Of a stretch of 5,800 nt of DNA, positions 5,134-5,800 are shown piece by piece. The position numbers and the translations under genes are program-made. Position 1 is the stretch's first letter. Each line of letters opens with the position of its first letter. Source of the stretch: Burkholderiales bacterium (GTDB taxonomy: Bacteria; Pseudomonadota; Gammaproteobacteria; Burkholderiales; SG8-41); assembly GCA_005800795.1 (NCBI GenBank), contig SYEN01000283.1, forward strand, positions 1 through 5,800. Reading direction: 5' to 3'. Below the pieces are notes generated by a model. The model was not told the origin of the DNA and made no database searches. It saw only the letters and a program-made list of their open reading frames with translations.

Positions 5134-5800
5134 CTAGCGAAACCCGTCGCGAAATCGCACCACTGCGTCTTCGATCCTTTCAACAGCGATCACTGTCAGC
5201 CCGGCAATCGGCTGCTTGGGCTGATTCGCCGCCGGAATCAGCGCATGTGTGAAGCCGAGTTTGGCCGCTTCGCGCAGCCGTTCCTGCCCGCGCTGCACGG
5301 GGCGCACCTCGCCCGCGAGGCCCACTTCGCCGAACACCACCAGCTTCGCCGGCAGCGGTTTATTTTTCAGGGACGACACCACGGCCATCATCACCGCGAG
5401 ATCTGCCGCCGGCTCCGTTATGCGCACGCCGCCCACCGCGTTGATAAACACGTCCTGATCGAAACACACAATACCCGAATGCCGGTGCAATACGGCGAGC
5501 AGCAGCGCGAGGCGATTCTGTTCCAGCCCCACCGACAACCGCCGCGGATTGGGTGCGTGCGCCTCGTCCACCAGCGCCTGAATTTCAACGAGAATCGGTC
5601 GTGTGCCTTCCTGCGTCACCATCACGCACGAACCGGCGACCTCGCCGCTGTGCTGCGACAAAAACAGCGCGGAGGGATTTGACACGCCCTTCAGGCCTTT
5701 TTCGCTCATGGCGAACACGCCAAGCTCGTTTACCGCACCGTAGCGGTTCTTAAACGCGCGTATCAGCCTGAAACTCGAATGCGTATCGCCCTCGAAATAC
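5134..5800 (-). CDS. radA: RadA DNA repair ATPase (C-terminal 221 residues, cut by window edge)
   Basis: RadA (Sms) is a RecA-like hexameric ATPase/helicase that drives branch migration and processing of recombination intermediates. The first complete visible codon is at 5799, and the TAG stop is at 5134-5136. The fragment starts YFEGDTHSSFRLIRAFKNRY, containing the RadA-specific KNRFG-type motif as KNRYG (fragment residues 17-21), followed by GAVNELGVFAMSEKGLKGV. After that comes the Lon-protease-like C-terminal domain, with DEAHAPNPRRLSVGLEQNRL, FDQDVFINAVGGVRI, EPAADLAVMMAVVSS and the FGEVGLAGEVRPV segment; the end AGLTVIAVERIEDAVV is normal for the family. About half of the usual 450-460 residues is present. 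The zinc finger and the Walker A and B motifs lie beyond the right edge. Tyrosine in place of phenylalanine in KNRFG is conservative. Confidence 0.95.
   Translation of the reverse strand, partial: YFEGDTHSSFRLIRAFKNRYGAVNELGVFAMSEKGLKGVSNPSALFLSQHSGEVAGSCVMVTQEGTRPILVEIQALVDEAHAPNPRRLSVGLEQNRLALLLAVLHRHSGIVCFDQDVFINAVGGVRITEPAADLAVMMAVVSSLKNKPLPAKLVVFGEVGLAGEVRPVQRGQERLREAAKLGFTHALIPAANQPKQPIAGLTVIAVERIEDAVVRFRDGFR

Noticed and set aside
5110..5140. Possible terminator hairpin CGGG...CCCG near the suhB/radA junction
   Set aside because: The stem is only four pairs, has no following T-run on either strand, and partly lies within the radA coding end.
1..5800. Mobile element, phage gene, CRISPR array, tRNA or toxin-antitoxin genes
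   Set aside because: No transposase wording, repeat-spacer pattern, cloverleaf or terminal repeats were seen. Nearly all bases belong to housekeeping genes, and composition is even across them.

Overview
The window reads as ordinary chromosome of a Gram-negative proteobacterium. It is moderately GC-rich, densely coding, and carries core housekeeping genes with no phage, transposon, CRISPR or RNA gene. The order suhB / trmJ-cysE-iscR-iscS is the arrangement known around the isc locus of Gamma- and Betaproteobacteria such as Pseudomonas. Protein wording in SuhB, TrmJ and RadA looks beta- or gammaproteobacterial. A betaproteobacterium (Nitrosomonadales-like) is my best guess, but this is inference from family knowledge and no search was run.

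Layout: A leftward (minus-strand) block fills most of the window, read from right to left: trmJ (4194-3466), cysE (3306-2593), iscR (2442-1966), a group I cysteine desulfurase iscS/nifS (1950-805), an A-type Fe-S carrier iscA/sufA (795-463) and the first 145 codons of sufB (435 to the left edge). Divergent from trmJ is suhB (4291-5109, plus strand). Convergent to suhB, with only 24 bases between stop codons, is the C-terminal half of radA (minus strand, cut by the right edge). Every gap longer than 90 bases has been examined: 2443-2592 holds the iscR control region, 3307-3465 the cysE control region, and 4195-4290 the divergent trmJ/suhB control region.

How the genes work together: CysE makes O-acetylserine, the carbon skeleton for cysteine. 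The desulfurase takes sulfur from cysteine as an enzyme-bound persulfide. The A-type carrier delivers Fe-S clusters, and SufB is the scaffold subunit of SufBCD. IscR, itself an Fe-S protein, senses cluster status. The desulfurase-carrier pair leads directly into sufB with no iscU in between, so this is a mixed ISC/SUF operon under an IscR-type regulator.

The most informative non-coding signals are two tandem matches to the type 1 IscR operator just upstream of iscR (2528-2552 and 2500-2524), and a third, more degenerate one overlapping the likely cysE promoter (3387-3411). The third would tie cysteine supply to the Fe-S sensor. I see known families in a less common combination, not a wholly undescribed system.
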